NCBI RefSeq assembly: GCF_040807025.1
Contig: NC_090967.1
Location: 2,850,001 to 2,914,000, forward strand
Reading direction: 5' to 3'
DNA length: 64,000 bases
Source: Struthio camelus
Taxonomy: Eukaryota; Chordata; Aves; Struthioniformes; Struthionidae
The notes under the pieces are model-generated. The model did not search any database and was not told the origin of the DNA. It was given only the letters and a program-made list of their open reading frames with translations. Shown in pieces: positions 22,386 through 33,368 of the stretch. How positions within the stretch are numbered: position 1 is the first letter of the stretch; each line of letters begins with the position of its first letter. A program made the position numbers and the translations under genes.

Positions 22386-25300
22386 GCAGGGAGGGGGCCG
22401 GGAGATACTGTGTGGAGAGCCAGGGAAGGCAGCAGAGCTGGGCCAAACCAGGGACACCAGGGATTTGATATTTCCTTTGTCGCCAGCTGGGATGAGGCAA
22501 AGGTGTTGGAGTTTTTGCCCAGCTCCTGGGCACAGCTCTGCAGGAGGAGGGCAGAGGGATGTGAGAGGAGCCAGTGTTGGTCCAGGGAACACGAGCAGCA
22601 AGGACCGAGAGGGGCCCAGAAGCCTTTTCCTCCTCCTGCCAGTGCTTTGCTGTGGGGGCACGCAGGGGCACAAGCCTGGCAGCAGTAGCAATCCTGCAAC
22701 AACCTTCATGCTGCAGCTCCAAGCTTATCAGCACTAAAAACACCTTCTTGCAGCCAGCTGTTGGGGCCAGATGAGTTGTAGTATCTATAAAATAAATCTG
22801 TACCCTAGCACAAGCAGGGAAACCACTCCAGGGCAACCAAGCAGTGCTGGCATCATGGCCGGGGTGCATGGGTGCAGCTAAACTGAGGTTAGCAAAAGTG
22901 ATGCCAGGAAAGGGCTCAGCCCTATATCAGTGGGGTCCACCAGGATTTAGCACCTGTGGCTCCAGATGAACATTGGGGCTGATAGGTGAAGGCCCCAGGA
23001 ACCTCAGGATGGATGAGAAGACCAGATCAGATGTGTCCAGCCCAGCCCTTGGATAAACACCAGATCAGACTAGACCAGACCAGACCACGGAGCAACACCA
23101 CCCAGGGTCAGCCCAGCCTCTCCCAACAAAGTCCAGCCTTCCCCACCAATCTCTGGCTGCTGCTCTCCTCACCTCTAGCCCAATCCTCTGTTTCCGCTTC
23201 TGACCAATCACCCATGAAGGCTAGTGTTACCCACCAGTCCCATCCCACTGCCTCCCTTGGCTCCCAACCAATCCAGCTCCAGCCAGGAACACCCCACCCC
23301 CACCCTGGGGTTGTGTAAGGCTGGGCCACAGCCCTACCAGGCCTTGGGCTGTCTCTGGGGTTGGTGTGGCTCTGTGGGCAGGAGGAAGATGAGAAGAGTG
23401 AAGGTGTTCAGGGCTCTGTTGAGCCATGTGGGCTTGTGAAGCAGCAAAGCCTACTTGGGGGCAGGTGGAAGAAAATTCTGGTCTAGGAGCTGTGAGGCAC
23501 CGGACTTGAGTCCTGGCTTTGTGATACAGACCTGCTCCCTTCCTCAAAGCTACGAGCTGCAGAGTTTCTAAGAAATTGATTGCCTCTAAATTAGTCTCTG
23601 GTCTTTAAACTGGGACCAGGTGGGGCTCTGTCCTGGCACTTAGTTGAAGCTTCAGTGCTTGGGTAATACCGGGACTCAGTTTAATGAACTCATGAGTAAT
23701 GAGAACAGCTGAGTAAATGGGCCTTGTACCCAAAACCTCATGTCTTAAATAGCCAGGGGAGAGCTGGGACAGAGTAGTCTTGTTGCTCTGTTTGAGGAAT
23801 GCCAATATGAAAAATTAAAGAAAAAATGTGTGGAACTGCTCAGAATAGTGTGCAGGGACTGCTTCTTCATCAGAAAATAGCAGGAGCAATGCTGATTTCA
23901 GCTAAACTAAGTGTAGGGGGAAAGCTACAGAAGGAAATGTCATTAATAAGCTGAAATTAAATATTTTGACCTGTCAACACAGGATGTTTCAACAGATACT
24001 TGATTTCTCAGTTTAAGATGCCTATAATACTTTGGACTAAGTAAGTTAATAAGTTACTTGATTTTAGTCTGACTGTATCTTCCCAGTTTCATTTCATAGG
24101 AAGTTTTGAAATGTTCTAGCTTAGGAGGAAAAAAAAAAAAACAGAAGAGCTGAAAAGTAAACTTCCTGCTTACTCTGGGCCAGACTTCTAGGCATTCACT
24201 GCTCCTGTTCAGGCCTGTTGTACTGGGCTGGTGACTCGAATTCTCTGCAAAAAGGGGATGCTCGCCTGGTTCAAAAGATCTAATAGAAGCTGAGTGTATC
24301 CAAAAATGTGGCTTCTCTGTAGACCCTAGGATAGATTTTAAAACCTATTGAAATTCTGGCCTCAACAATGAATGAGAGGTTGGAAAATAGCCACCAGAGT
24401 CTTCAAGTGCAGACGTTACCTGCAGGTGTATCTTAGACCACTATAAATGGAGGGATTTGGGGGAAAATTCTCAGGGGATCATAGGAAGGCTCCCACAGCG
24501 CTAAGTCACAATCCCTCAAATCTTGTCAAGAGCACCCAAAAGGAAACCTCCATGCCCAGCTCCAGGGAAGGATTTAACCTGAGCACGTGAGCAAGCTGCA
24601 GGCAATCTGCACCCTGGTGTCAGCTCCCCTAGGGTCACAAGGAGCCTCGAAGTCCCAAAGGGCTGCCAAGGCCATGGGGCAATGACCGCCTGTGTCGAGG
24701 CAGGGTGGCTGGGCAGATAGAGGCATGCCAATCTGATGTGCTTTAGTCACAACCAGCAATCTCCTTGAGGTGTCTGAAGTGATCTGGAGAAGCCTGGGGT
24801 GTTTTTATGGCATGTAGTTGCTATCTTTTTGATTTGGTTTCAGGTTTGCTTTCAGACCTTTTAAACATCTCATCTGCTTGTGTCCTCTGAGCCCGGTTCA
24901 AGCCCTCACCATAAGAGCATTCTTTGTCTGCATGTGGCTGGTTTATTTTTAGGCATGCTATGATCCCTGTCTTGTTGTGACTCTGTGTGTTCAAGATCTT
25001 TACCTGAACAGAGGGGGAGACCCAGGGCCGAAACCAGAGCTGCTCCTCTCCACCCAGCCACCTCTGGCCAAATCCAAGAGGGAAAGTGCTTGTAGCCCTA
25101 GATTTCACTTGTTTCTGACTGTTCCTTTCCCTGCTATTGGTGCCCAGGGCTTGCTGTGCTGCCTGTGGGCCCGATACCAGTTTGCCCACCCAAGGAGAGA
25201 ATCGCTCAGCGCATGCCTTGGGCTGCAGCTGAACCAATCTTCTCAGAAATAAAGACAAATTGGCAGCTCTGCCTCCCACAGCAGGGCAGAGAGTGATTGC

Positions 25301-26399
25301 AGTTACCATAGCAGTGGGCACAGTGCTCTCCCGCCAGCCCTCCCTGGCAGCCTGGTTTATTTTTGGCTATTATTTTCCAAGATCCTTTGAATGACACCAA
25401 GAACAAGTTAGAGGGAGAAACAAAACCAAATAGAGCTGGGTTCCCCTGCTTCTTCCCCTGTTTAAAGGCACAAGGGGATGTATGCAGCAAATGCTAATGG
25501 GAAAACTGGTGTTGCTGTGTGGTGCCCAGCAGTGGCCATGGAAGATTTTACATCCTTCAGGGCATGGTGAATAGCGAGGGAAGGTGATGCAGCTTCTCTC
25601 TGAGTTGGGTTGGTCAGGGGTGAAGATGAAATGGGCTGTCTTCATTCAGGGGGTGGGCGGGGGGTGCAAATCTCTCTCCCTCCCCTCTTTTTACACACCC
25701 CATGAGAGCAACTGGATCCATGCTTGGGGAAAAGATGTCTAGATTAGAAAGGCATTTGCCTTCACCTGCAAAGCATAGGCTGAGGATCAGCCTGGCTATT
25801 TCCTTCTGCTGTTACATTGCCCTGATTAACAAGGAGACAATGAAGATTTGCACCGGGGATGATGGGGTGGGTCACAGAGGAAAGAGCAGCTCTGAATCCT
25901 CTGCCTGAGGCGAGTTTGAGTCTGAGCCTCTGTGCTGGGTTTGATCCTGCAGGCTGCTCACCCCAACCCAAACCCTGTGATCCAGGCTGCTCTGGCTCTG
26001 CACGCTCATGGAAATTGCCAGGCATAGACACTAGCGTCAAGGGCCCTACAGGTATCTCAGGTGAAAATCTTGCTCTGCAGGTTCCCAGGCCAGAATTGCT
26101 CATGCAGGATCCTGGCTGAGGGATAAACTGAACAGATGGCCTCAGCTCAGGCATGAGAGAGAACTAGACCTGCCCTGCAAGGGGACTCAGCAGAAGGGGC
26201 TCAAAGACAATGTTTATGTGGGCAGAAGCCTTGTGTTTGGGCAAGGGACCTTTCTCAACATTCCTGGTTATCTTACAGGATCTTTTGCTGCTCACTTCTA
26301 TGTTCTCCAAAATTAGCCCCCTTCTTAATCACTGTCCTGGGCCTGAAACGTAATTGCTTCTCCTGGAGAACCTGGGACCAGTAATATGGCCAGTCAGTG
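22386..26399. other. Non-coding stretch, no exon recognised
   Basis: No gene is recognised. Features are a short AGACC repeat near 23070-23090, four same-strand CCAAT words at 23146-23272, an AT-rich segment of unknown origin at 23790-24480 with an A13 run, and an X-box-like word at 25302-25315. The overlapping open frames at 22239-22869 are in different frames and on both strands, and none resembles a known protein. Confidence 0.5.
24129..24141. repeat. A13 homopolymer
   Basis: A run of thirteen A residues inside an AT-rich segment; no recognisable retroposon body precedes it. Confidence 0.85.
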
Positions 26400-27290
26400 C
26401 CTGGCTGGCATTTATTTAGTCCCACTGGGACCTCCTTGAGGATGATGTCCATGCAGAGTCTGCAGAGGTCAGTACTGGGACGCACTCTGATCAACGCATT
26501 GGTAAATAGTCTGGAAAAGCGAGAAAATAAGAAAGTGATAAGGCTTGATGGGGAGGCAGAATCATTCAGGGTAGTCAAAATGAGTGATGCCTGGGAAAGT
26601 TTGCCGAAGAATCTTATGACATTAAGAGAGTGGGCAATAAAAGGGCAGATAAAATACAGTGTTGATAAATGCAAAGTCATGCACGTGAGGAAAACAGCCT
26701 TAACTACATATATACCATGATGGGCTCCAAATTAGCTATTACTGCTCAGGGAAGAGCTCTTGGAGTTAATGTGGATAGTTCTCTGAAAATGTCAGCTCAA
26801 TGTTCAGCTGCAGTCAAAAAGGCAAATCGGATGTTAGGAATGATTAAGAGAGGAGCAGAGAAGAAATCAGAATACATCATTATAGCACTGTGTCAATCCA
26901 TAGAGTGCCCATATTCAATACCGCCTGCGTTCCTGTCCCCTCCTGCTTTAAGAGCAGAGCAAGAGGTTTAGCACCTCTCCTTAGCGGGGTGCAGCAATAG
27001 TGGACTGGACAGATAACCACATGTGGGGCCATAAAGGGGGATGTGATGAGCCCTAAAGATCATGAAAAGCCTGAAAAAGAAAGGAAATGGTTATTTCCTC
27101 ATTTTCCTAGCATGAAAATGAGGCAAGCCTCCAAATCACTGATAAGCAGGCTCAGAGCAAACTGAAGGAAATACTCCTCCCTTGGTGTTTAGTTATACGT
27201 AGGATCTTGCTGCCTCTGGGCTACAGAGGCCCAAAGCATAAATGCGTTTGGAGGGGGCTAGAATAACCCCTCAGGGGTGGTTAAATGAGA
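26400..27290 (+). pseudogene. Decayed CR1-type LINE, reverse transcriptase C-terminal part
   Basis: This is the 3' part of a CR1 retrotransposon open reading frame in forward orientation. The conceptual translation contains VLGRTLINALVNSLEK, KYSVDKCKVMHV, LGVNVDSSLKMSAQC and KKANRMLGMIK. These correspond in order to the CR1 reverse-transcriptase and thumb segments (the LG-VLF-N-F-NDLE, F--DKCKVMH, LGV-VD--LK-S-QC and KAN--LG-I words). The frame shifts near 26670-26720, and the catalytic YADD box has decayed (LDGEAES occupies that area). Downstream DNA still tracks the CR1 end of the ORF at AAAGGGGGATGTGATGAG (about 27034) and AGGCCCAAAGCATAAATG (27228-27245). The subfamily resembles those abundant in turtles and crocodilians, which implies great age in a bird. 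It cannot be active. Confidence 0.8.
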
Positions 27291-29729
27291 TGGTCAGTGC
27301 AACCTTGGATAAATAAGTCATTAAGCTGAAGATAAGGCGAAGTGGTTCAGCAGGGGGAATACTGCCTTATTTCTCACATGCTTCCCCTAAGTATCTTGAA
27401 AGAGGGATTTGCCAGGTCTCCTAAAGCCCCTCTGGAGTTCATGGGAGGGAAGAGGGAATCTGTGGGGCAGGAGGAGGATAACAGAAGGCCAAATAGGGAC
27501 TAGAGGAAGTTGGAAGGGGTGCTGAGCGCCCGCCACTCTCCAAAAGCATCCCTGTGTTATCCAGAGGTGCCCTTCTTTGAGGCATAAAGGTATTAAATGA
27601 AGCCCCCATAGAAACCCTCCTTATTCCATCAAATGTCTGCTTATTTGTGCTATGGGGCAGTGGTGGAACTGTCTCTGCTGCTGCCCATCCCACTCCGGTG
27701 CCCTCATTCTGTGAGATGGACCCTGTGGGAGCCCATCGCCGCTCCAGGCTCACCTCAGTGCCGGATTGTGAGCGAGGGTTGGGTTTGGTCTGCACTGCAC
27801 CAAGCGGATTCCACACCCAGGAGTTCTGGTGCTTCATCCTCTGGTGTAATCATCCCCTCCTTGCTGTTGAACAGACATTCACTGGGCTTGAAAACTAGGA
27901 AATCAGCTGCCTCTGCCATGTGAAAATAGCAGGTTTCTCTCCCGTGCCTCCTTCCTTGCTCAGCAGGAGCAATAAGATATCCCTTGCAGCCAAAATGGGA
28001 AGGCTTTTATGCATAAGGTACATGGAGAATGTCTGAGCAGAGGCCCAAGGGGGATCCCTCCTTTCCCAGCCTTTTGGAGCATCATTTAGCTTCTCTCCTC
28101 AGCTCGCTTTATCCATTTGCGAGCCAAGTTAGACCACAGCAGGCAGGGTAAAAGCCAAAGGAGAGGCACCACGGGCTCTCCAAGAGAAGAGTGCTTTGGG
28201 GAGGTGGTGTTTGCATTGCGGCACCTGCTGTTAGCACTTCGGTTAATGCCTCCACACTACCTTGTCTTTCAGTGGCAAACAATAAAGCTCAAGGTGAGCA
28301 TCACCTCTGCCCTATCTCTTAGATTCGCCTCTCTCCTGTCCATCCATCACACACTTGCTCTCCTGCAGCCGATTGCAGCCGACCTGCATCAGCTATTGAT
28401 TTATTGACAGAGGCTGAGGCTGGAAGATTCAGGGAAGCAGCTCCCCACAGAAACGCTTTTCAGAAGTAGAGATTTGATTTTTTATTTATTCTTCTCTTCA
28501 ATGTATGGATTTAACAAGCTCTAGGCAACAAAGAACTTACTCCTCTAGCATGCAGGCTCTCACAATCCCTCCATCTCTTCCCCTTTCTCTGTCAGTAAAG
28601 TCATCTTTAAGGGATTACTCTGAAAGGGCAAAACGCAGCCCTATGGATAGAGGCAGCCCACAGCATACACGCAGCATCCTCCCCAGGGGTTAAATGATCT
28701 GTAACCTTTGTGCTGACCTCTATCAAAGAGGTAAATATCTCCCTTGGTCTCCATGTTTATTATGTGTATGTGGTGGTGCCAACTTGCGACCAAAATACCC
28801 CCTTTTTTTTATTACTGATATGATGAACTTCCAGGCACGAGGGAGCAGAAGCACCCAGGGGTGCTGTGGTTTCCCCAGCAAGCCAAGGCCAAGGAAAGCA
28901 TCATGACTCTGACTCTTGTTCACGCAGCTGACAACACCTGCCATGACCCCTTTTCCTGGGTGGAAGGCTTGACTGGATACTTGCTTTTCCATTTAGTTCT
29001 CTTTTTCCTCCTCTTTCCCAGGAGCTGGGTGGCTGGGAGGTTGGAGAGAAAAAAAAAAAAAAAAGAGAAGAGGGGTTGGAGCACACATTGTCCCACTATG
29101 CCACGCACACCACCTGGGGATGATGTGCCTCCAGGATAGAGGAGGTTGTGGTAGGTCCAAAAGCCACACACACCTTTCTAGCTTGGCTGCAGGGAACATT
29201 GACTGCCACCAGTGTTCATCTGAGCCCTAGGTGTTATTGCAACACATTTGTACACTTTTGGGGTGTAAAAGCGACAGCACTTTGCATGGCGGGGAGATAT
29301 CACTGCTCAGCGCTTGGCGGGTACTGACTCCACGCATATCCCTTCCTCCACCCACACCTGTGGATGCTGCAGGGCCAGCCTAGGACCTCCAGGACCAGAT
29401 GACGGAGGGGAAGGAGGGTAACAAGGAGGAGATGATGCTGCCTCCTTAGCATGGTGCCCTGAGTATGTTGGGGAGTCTCAGTCTGAGGGGTTGGCGGTAC
29501 TTATGGGGCTGCCTACCCTGGGGCGTGAAAAAGTTTGGTTTGCAAAAGCTGCCCCCACCCCTCTACACACTCTTCAGGCTGGTGAAAATAGTGTGGCTCT
29601 CTCTGAAGCTCCTAAGTGGCCCCAATCTACCCCCACCCCAACACCTTTGCCAACTCATGGCCTTAAACAGCTGACTCAAAGCTGACTCTCAGCCTTTCTC
29701 CGGCTCCCACTCTGCCCTAACTCCAGAGG
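27291..29729. other. Non-coding stretch, no exon recognised
   Basis: No supportable gene. It contains an AT-richer pocket at 28365-28425 (GCTATTGATTTATTGACAG), an A16 run at 29049-29064 and a T8 run near 28803. The rest is unremarkable. Confidence 0.5.
29049..29064. repeat. A16 homopolymer
   Basis: Sixteen A residues followed by GAGAAGAGGGG. It lies within minus-strand frames that translate it as poly-F, which shows those frames are chance. Confidence 0.9.
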
Positions 29730-29955
29730 TGGATTTATTGGGCCGATCCTTTACAGACCTCCTGTTTTGAATAGTTAATGATGGGTGATTTCATTTGTGG
29801 CTGCATTAACCATCTGATTACTCTCCTGTGGAAGACTAATTTACAGGCAATGGAGACAGATGCTTCCCAAACTATCAGCCAAAAGGCCTAATTCCTGCAC
29901 AGCCAACTTTTTTAATTCACTTCCTTGCTGATTAAAAAAAATGTTTTAAACACAA
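29730..29955. promoter_or_regulatory. Candidate conserved non-coding element
   Basis: An island of about 225 bp with GGATTTATTGGG, ATAGTTAATGATGGG, GCATTAACCATCTGATTAC, GACTAATTTACAGG, GGCCTAATTCC, TTTTAATTCAC and GCTGATTAAAA. This density of homeodomain-type ATTA/TAAT cores is among the highest in the window, and the flanks are GC-rich. No coding frame spans it. An enhancer role is inferred. Confidence 0.5.
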
Positions 29956-30499
29956 GCGGGGGCCAAGCTGTTGCCAGCGCGAGCCTTGCCAGAGATGCTT
30001 TGAAGCAAGCTCTGTCCAAGAGCCGGCTGTGCTGTGGGAACCAGGAGCTACTTTGGGTGGCTGCTCTGGCAGGGCTGAGGGTGGCATCTGCCCTCTTGGA
30101 GGGCAGCTTCCCAGGGCTCAGGGTTAGGAACTGCTCTCTAACGCAACCTAACTGGAAATTTTCCCCAGTGATTAAAGCTGTGATCCAGCTTCCATCCAGC
30201 GTGCTTCCAGGCTGCTAGCCCACTCTTTAAATGAGCTCTTCACTGCTCTCCACTCCCACGGTTGCCTGTGGCCTCTTCTTTGCTTCAGGTGGGATGCGAC
30301 TACCTCGAATATGGGGAAGAAATGATTTCCCAGCGCAAATCTTTTGACGCCTCCCAAAAAAATTTCTTAATTCGAAGGAGGTCTGGAGTCACCTGCTCAC
30401 TCCTGGACAGCCCAGACCCTTGCAGGATGGTGCGGTTCTGCCTTGCCAAGGTCGGATGCTTTGTGCAAGGACATTTGCAGCAGTATTTCGCTCGCTGTC

Positions 30500-30575
30500 T
30501 CCCCCAGCTCAACGCAGACTGCATTGCTCGTAAGGGCTTAATGATTACCCTTAGATAACTTTATTGGCTGAGAAG
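30500..30575. promoter_or_regulatory. Possible conserved non-coding island
   Basis: Contains GGGCTTAATGATTACCC and AGATAACTTTATTGGC (GATA and homeodomain words) after a CG-containing segment. The evidence is weak. Confidence 0.3.
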
Positions 30576-30859
30576 TATTGGCTGGCTTTGCTGCAAAGGC
30601 AGCCTCCTGCCGCTGTGCATGGTGAGCCACAGGTGAAGCACAGCATGCAAGGTGGGTGAAAAAGCCCTGCTGAGCCCACAGCCTTCACAAGCCTCTTAGG
30701 GATGATTTAGCGGGGGGCCCTTTCATAGGATTTGTGGCCCAGGTTGTCTTCCTTTGCATGGGACAGTACAGAAGTGGAGCAGGGGCTTTCCATCCTTGGC
30801 TGGGCAAAGCCTGGCTCCATTAAGGATTCTTGACCGCAGTTCCCAAGTGCTTTTTCATT

Positions 30860-30932
30860 TCCAGAGCACTTTAAAGACGTTATCTAATGAATTCCTCTGA
30901 GCCTCTGGGGAAGGAGGCAGGTAAAGAGTTGT
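30860..30932 (-). repeat. MIR-like CORE-SINE 3' segment
   Basis: AGAGCACTTTAAAGACGTTA, followed by AATGAATTCCTCTGAGCCTC and then AAGGAGGCAGGTAAAGAG, follows the reverse complement of the MIR 3' region, remembered as 'agcactttacagacgttaatta...cctcacaac...gaggtaggtaa'. About 70 bp are recognisable. Confidence 0.55.
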
Positions 30933-31439
30933 GCACTGGAGCAGGGCCGCAGCTGCTGCATTGGGATCCTGCATATATGGGCACCAACCAGGAGGGACTT
31001 CAGAGCTGAGATTTTGGACTTGGCCTGCTGGAAGGAGGAAAAATTGGATGCAGATTTCCTCTGTTTGAACTCTGCTTCTGTCAGGGAGGGAGGCTGGGGA
31101 GGGCAGGAGGGAGCTGAAAGGGCTGCTTGGAGCCACCTTGCCAGGGAGCTCAGCTCCAGATATGTGTCCCCATTGCTGCTGGACGTGTAGCCACAGTGAC
31201 ACCCTGTGTCACATCCTCTGCATCAGGGACCTCAACTGAACCACAGGCAGAGCCAGTTAGGAGGATTTAACCCCCTCTGCCCTCACCCAGCCTGTCCATC
31301 AGAGCAGCCGGACTTCCCCACTGCCCCTCGTGGGGACTGGTGAGACGGCTGGCTTGCCCTGGGGTGCTGTGCCTTGGTCCCCGGCATTGGGGCCTGGCAG
31401 CGCTGGCTGTGGAGGGCTGGGGTGGTGGGAGAGCAGCCC

Positions 31440-31453
31440 ATTGCCATGGAAAC
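31440..31453 (+). promoter_or_regulatory. RFX X-box-like site
   Basis: ATTGCCATGGAAAC differs by one base from the symmetrical X-box form GTTGCCATGGAAAC. It lies just upstream of a T15 tract and an island at 31520-31700. Binding is inference from the motif only. Confidence 0.4.
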
Positions 31454-31485
31454 GGTACGTCCTGTGGCGATGTACATCCTGGTGG

Positions 31486-31500
31486 TTTTTTTTTTTTTTT
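31486..31500. repeat. T15 homopolymer with pyrimidine tail
   Basis: Fifteen T residues are followed by CCTCCCTTCTTCTCCTTCTG. No exon is recognised after it. Confidence 0.9.
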
Positions 31501-31519
31501 CCTCCCTTCTTCTCCTTCT

Positions 31520-31700
31520 GCGAGACCTCGGCATTGATTCGGGAACGTGCTCTTCGCATGTATGATCCATGCAAACACCGTGTTCCTATTGATCAGGCTC
31601 CTTTGCTGCTCAGGGTCCGCGCTGGCAGCAGAAACAAAGGCCGGAGGAAGGAGGGGAGAAAATTACCCAGCATCGCGCCGAGTAAATAGCATTGGCAGCG
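31520..31700. promoter_or_regulatory. Possible conserved non-coding element
   Basis: An island with CGGGAACGTGCTCTTCGCATG, CCTATTGATCAGGC, AAAATTACCCAGC and GAGTAAATAGC, and more CpG words than its surroundings. The open frames that cross it on the plus strand are all in different phases. Inferred from composition. Confidence 0.35.
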
Positions 31701-31719
31701 TCTACGGGGTGTCTCCTGA

Positions 31720-31855
31720 GCCATCTCATCATTCCTTTCCACTCCTGCCATCTGCCCTCTATTTTCTCCCCCTTCTTCCCATCTCCATTTCCTTCACTCC
31801 CTCTCTTCTGCCTTCTTGTCCTTTTCCCCTCTTACCCCCTCACCAGATCCTACAG
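31720..31855. repeat. Pyrimidine-rich tract
   Basis: A CT-dominated stretch of about 130 bases with CCTTC, TCTCC and TTCC words; low complexity. Confidence 0.65.
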
Positions 31856-32503
31856 AAAACGGCCCCAGCCTTGATTTGCTCTATTTCTGCACGTATGTCT
31901 GGGCTTCATCATGTGCCACACTGGAGACAAGCCCTGGGACCAGCTGTGGTGTCTGAAGAAGCCAAGGACCAGTGCCCCAGAGGGAGGTTTTTTGGGGGGG
32001 TCAGCACGGAAGGGCCGAGGAGTGCAAGCCTCGTGAACGGGGCTGCAATGGAGAGGAACCACCGATGACGGGACCACAGCCAGAAGTCCCCCTTTCCAAC
32101 TTTGGTGACTTCTTGGGGGCATTTCGGAGAGCTGAGTCGCTCCCATGGGTCAGTGCAGAGGTGGAAACAGCCTCAAGCTGGCACTATGGAAAGCAGCATC
32201 CTTTGGTGCGGGGAACTGGGGTGAAGGCAGAGGGGTTCGTGGGGCTGACCCTTACCCCTCCACAGCTGGTGGGTGGCTCCAACTCCCTATCCCTGGTGCA
32301 GGAGGCTGGAGAGGTGTATGGCCACCCTCGTCCCTGTTCCCTGCTTGGCCTCATCAGTGTCATGGGCTGGTAGCTGTCGTGTGTCTCAGTGGGTTTGTCC
32401 CAAAAGCCTGTCCCCAGCACGAGGAGGGGACATATCCCCCCAGTGCTCCCATCTGGGGAGGGGAGCCCAAAACCTGCCTCCCTTGCCAGCTGGGCTCTGT
32501 GTG

Positions 32504-32625
32504 AGCCTTCATAATTACAGCGGCAAGTCAATAACAATTAGGCCTAACAGCCACTCAGCAGAATTGACGCAAATTATTTTAATTTTATGTTTCTATTGAT
32601 GAGCCTTTCCAGGTTGGCACCTTCT
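32504..32625. promoter_or_regulatory. Candidate conserved non-coding element
   Basis: A dense, sharp island with TAATTA (32512-32517), a SOX-type AACAAT at 32533-32538 overlapping CAATTAG, GAATTGACGC, AAATTATTTTAATTTTATG and TATTGATGAG. It is flanked by strongly GC-rich sequence on both sides, which makes the contrast one of the clearest in the window. Function is inferred. Confidence 0.5.
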
Positions 32626-32664
32626 CCCCCCACTCCTGCTCCCATCCCCTCCCTTCTTCCTTCT

Positions 32665-32684
32665 CACTGGCACTGGTGCCAGTG
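32665..32684. other. Perfect inverted repeat with tandem GTGCCA words
   Basis: CACTGGCAC and GTGCCAGTG are perfect 9-bp arms with a 2-base loop. They run into further GTGCCAGTG-type words to the right, so the palindrome can extend or slip. Seen directly in the sequence; no function is known. Confidence 0.75.
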
Positions 32685-33314
32685 CCAGTGCCCAGGTCTG
32701 GGCAGCTGCTGCTGGAGGAGGGAGGAGGAGGTGAGGGAAGACAAGTTGCTCCAGCAACCTCTTCTTGCATACCCAGCCCTCCTTATGGGTAATGGGGCTG
32801 TGATGGAGGTGGCTGGCACAGTTGAGCTTGATGGCTTTTCGGAGGGCTAACACATTTGCGCAAGGGGGTCCATCACCTGCAGGGAGGTGGCAGCCACTTG
32901 CTTTTGCTCACTGCAGAATTTGATTTAGTTTAGGCTTCCTGCAGGGTCAGGAAATGGGGAAGTTTCTCCCTCTGGGGCTCTGCATGGTCTTTGCCCTTTA
33001 GGGCATCACAGAATGGTACTGTGGAAAAGAGGGATGCTCGAGCATGATGAGTCCAGCTGGGCTGGTTTAAACCTGCTGCAACCTGCTAGTGGCACACCTA
33101 CCCTCGAAACACTTGGAATAGGAAACCTGAGGATGGGGCTCATCCATGCAGAGTGTCGCAGGGCTGGTTTCTGGGGAGTGCTTGGCTCTGCCAGGAGCCG
33201 GCAAGACCAGGGTCTGGAGGCAAATCTGGTCCTGTGTTAATTTGTCTTGCAAGTGCCTGATCCAAAAGCCATATCCAAAGCTGGAGCTCAGCCTCCAGGA
33301 GACGGTGAGCAGCG

Positions 33315-33366
33315 TATGTGTGCGTGTGTGCGTGTGTGTGTCTACCTGCATATGTGTGCATGTGTT
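33315..33366. repeat. TG-rich microsatellite (imperfect)
   Basis: Imperfect TG/CG dinucleotide repeats with interruptions, alternating purine and pyrimidine, so Z-DNA-prone. Confidence 0.85.
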
Positions 33367-33368
33367 TC

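Noticed and set aside
23491..23560. Possible MIR-like segment (GGCACCGGACTTGAGTCCTGG)
   Set aside because: The head resembles a SINE but the following 50 bp do not follow the MIR core order well enough.
33003..33020. CR1 3' end suggested by ATCACAGAATGG
   Set aside because: Only one copy of the terminal word is present, and the following sequence does not continue as CR1, unlike 53631-53774.
33255..33290. Possible palindromic repeat end (GCCTGATCCAAAAGCC)
   Set aside because: One arm only; the expected inverted partner is not visible.
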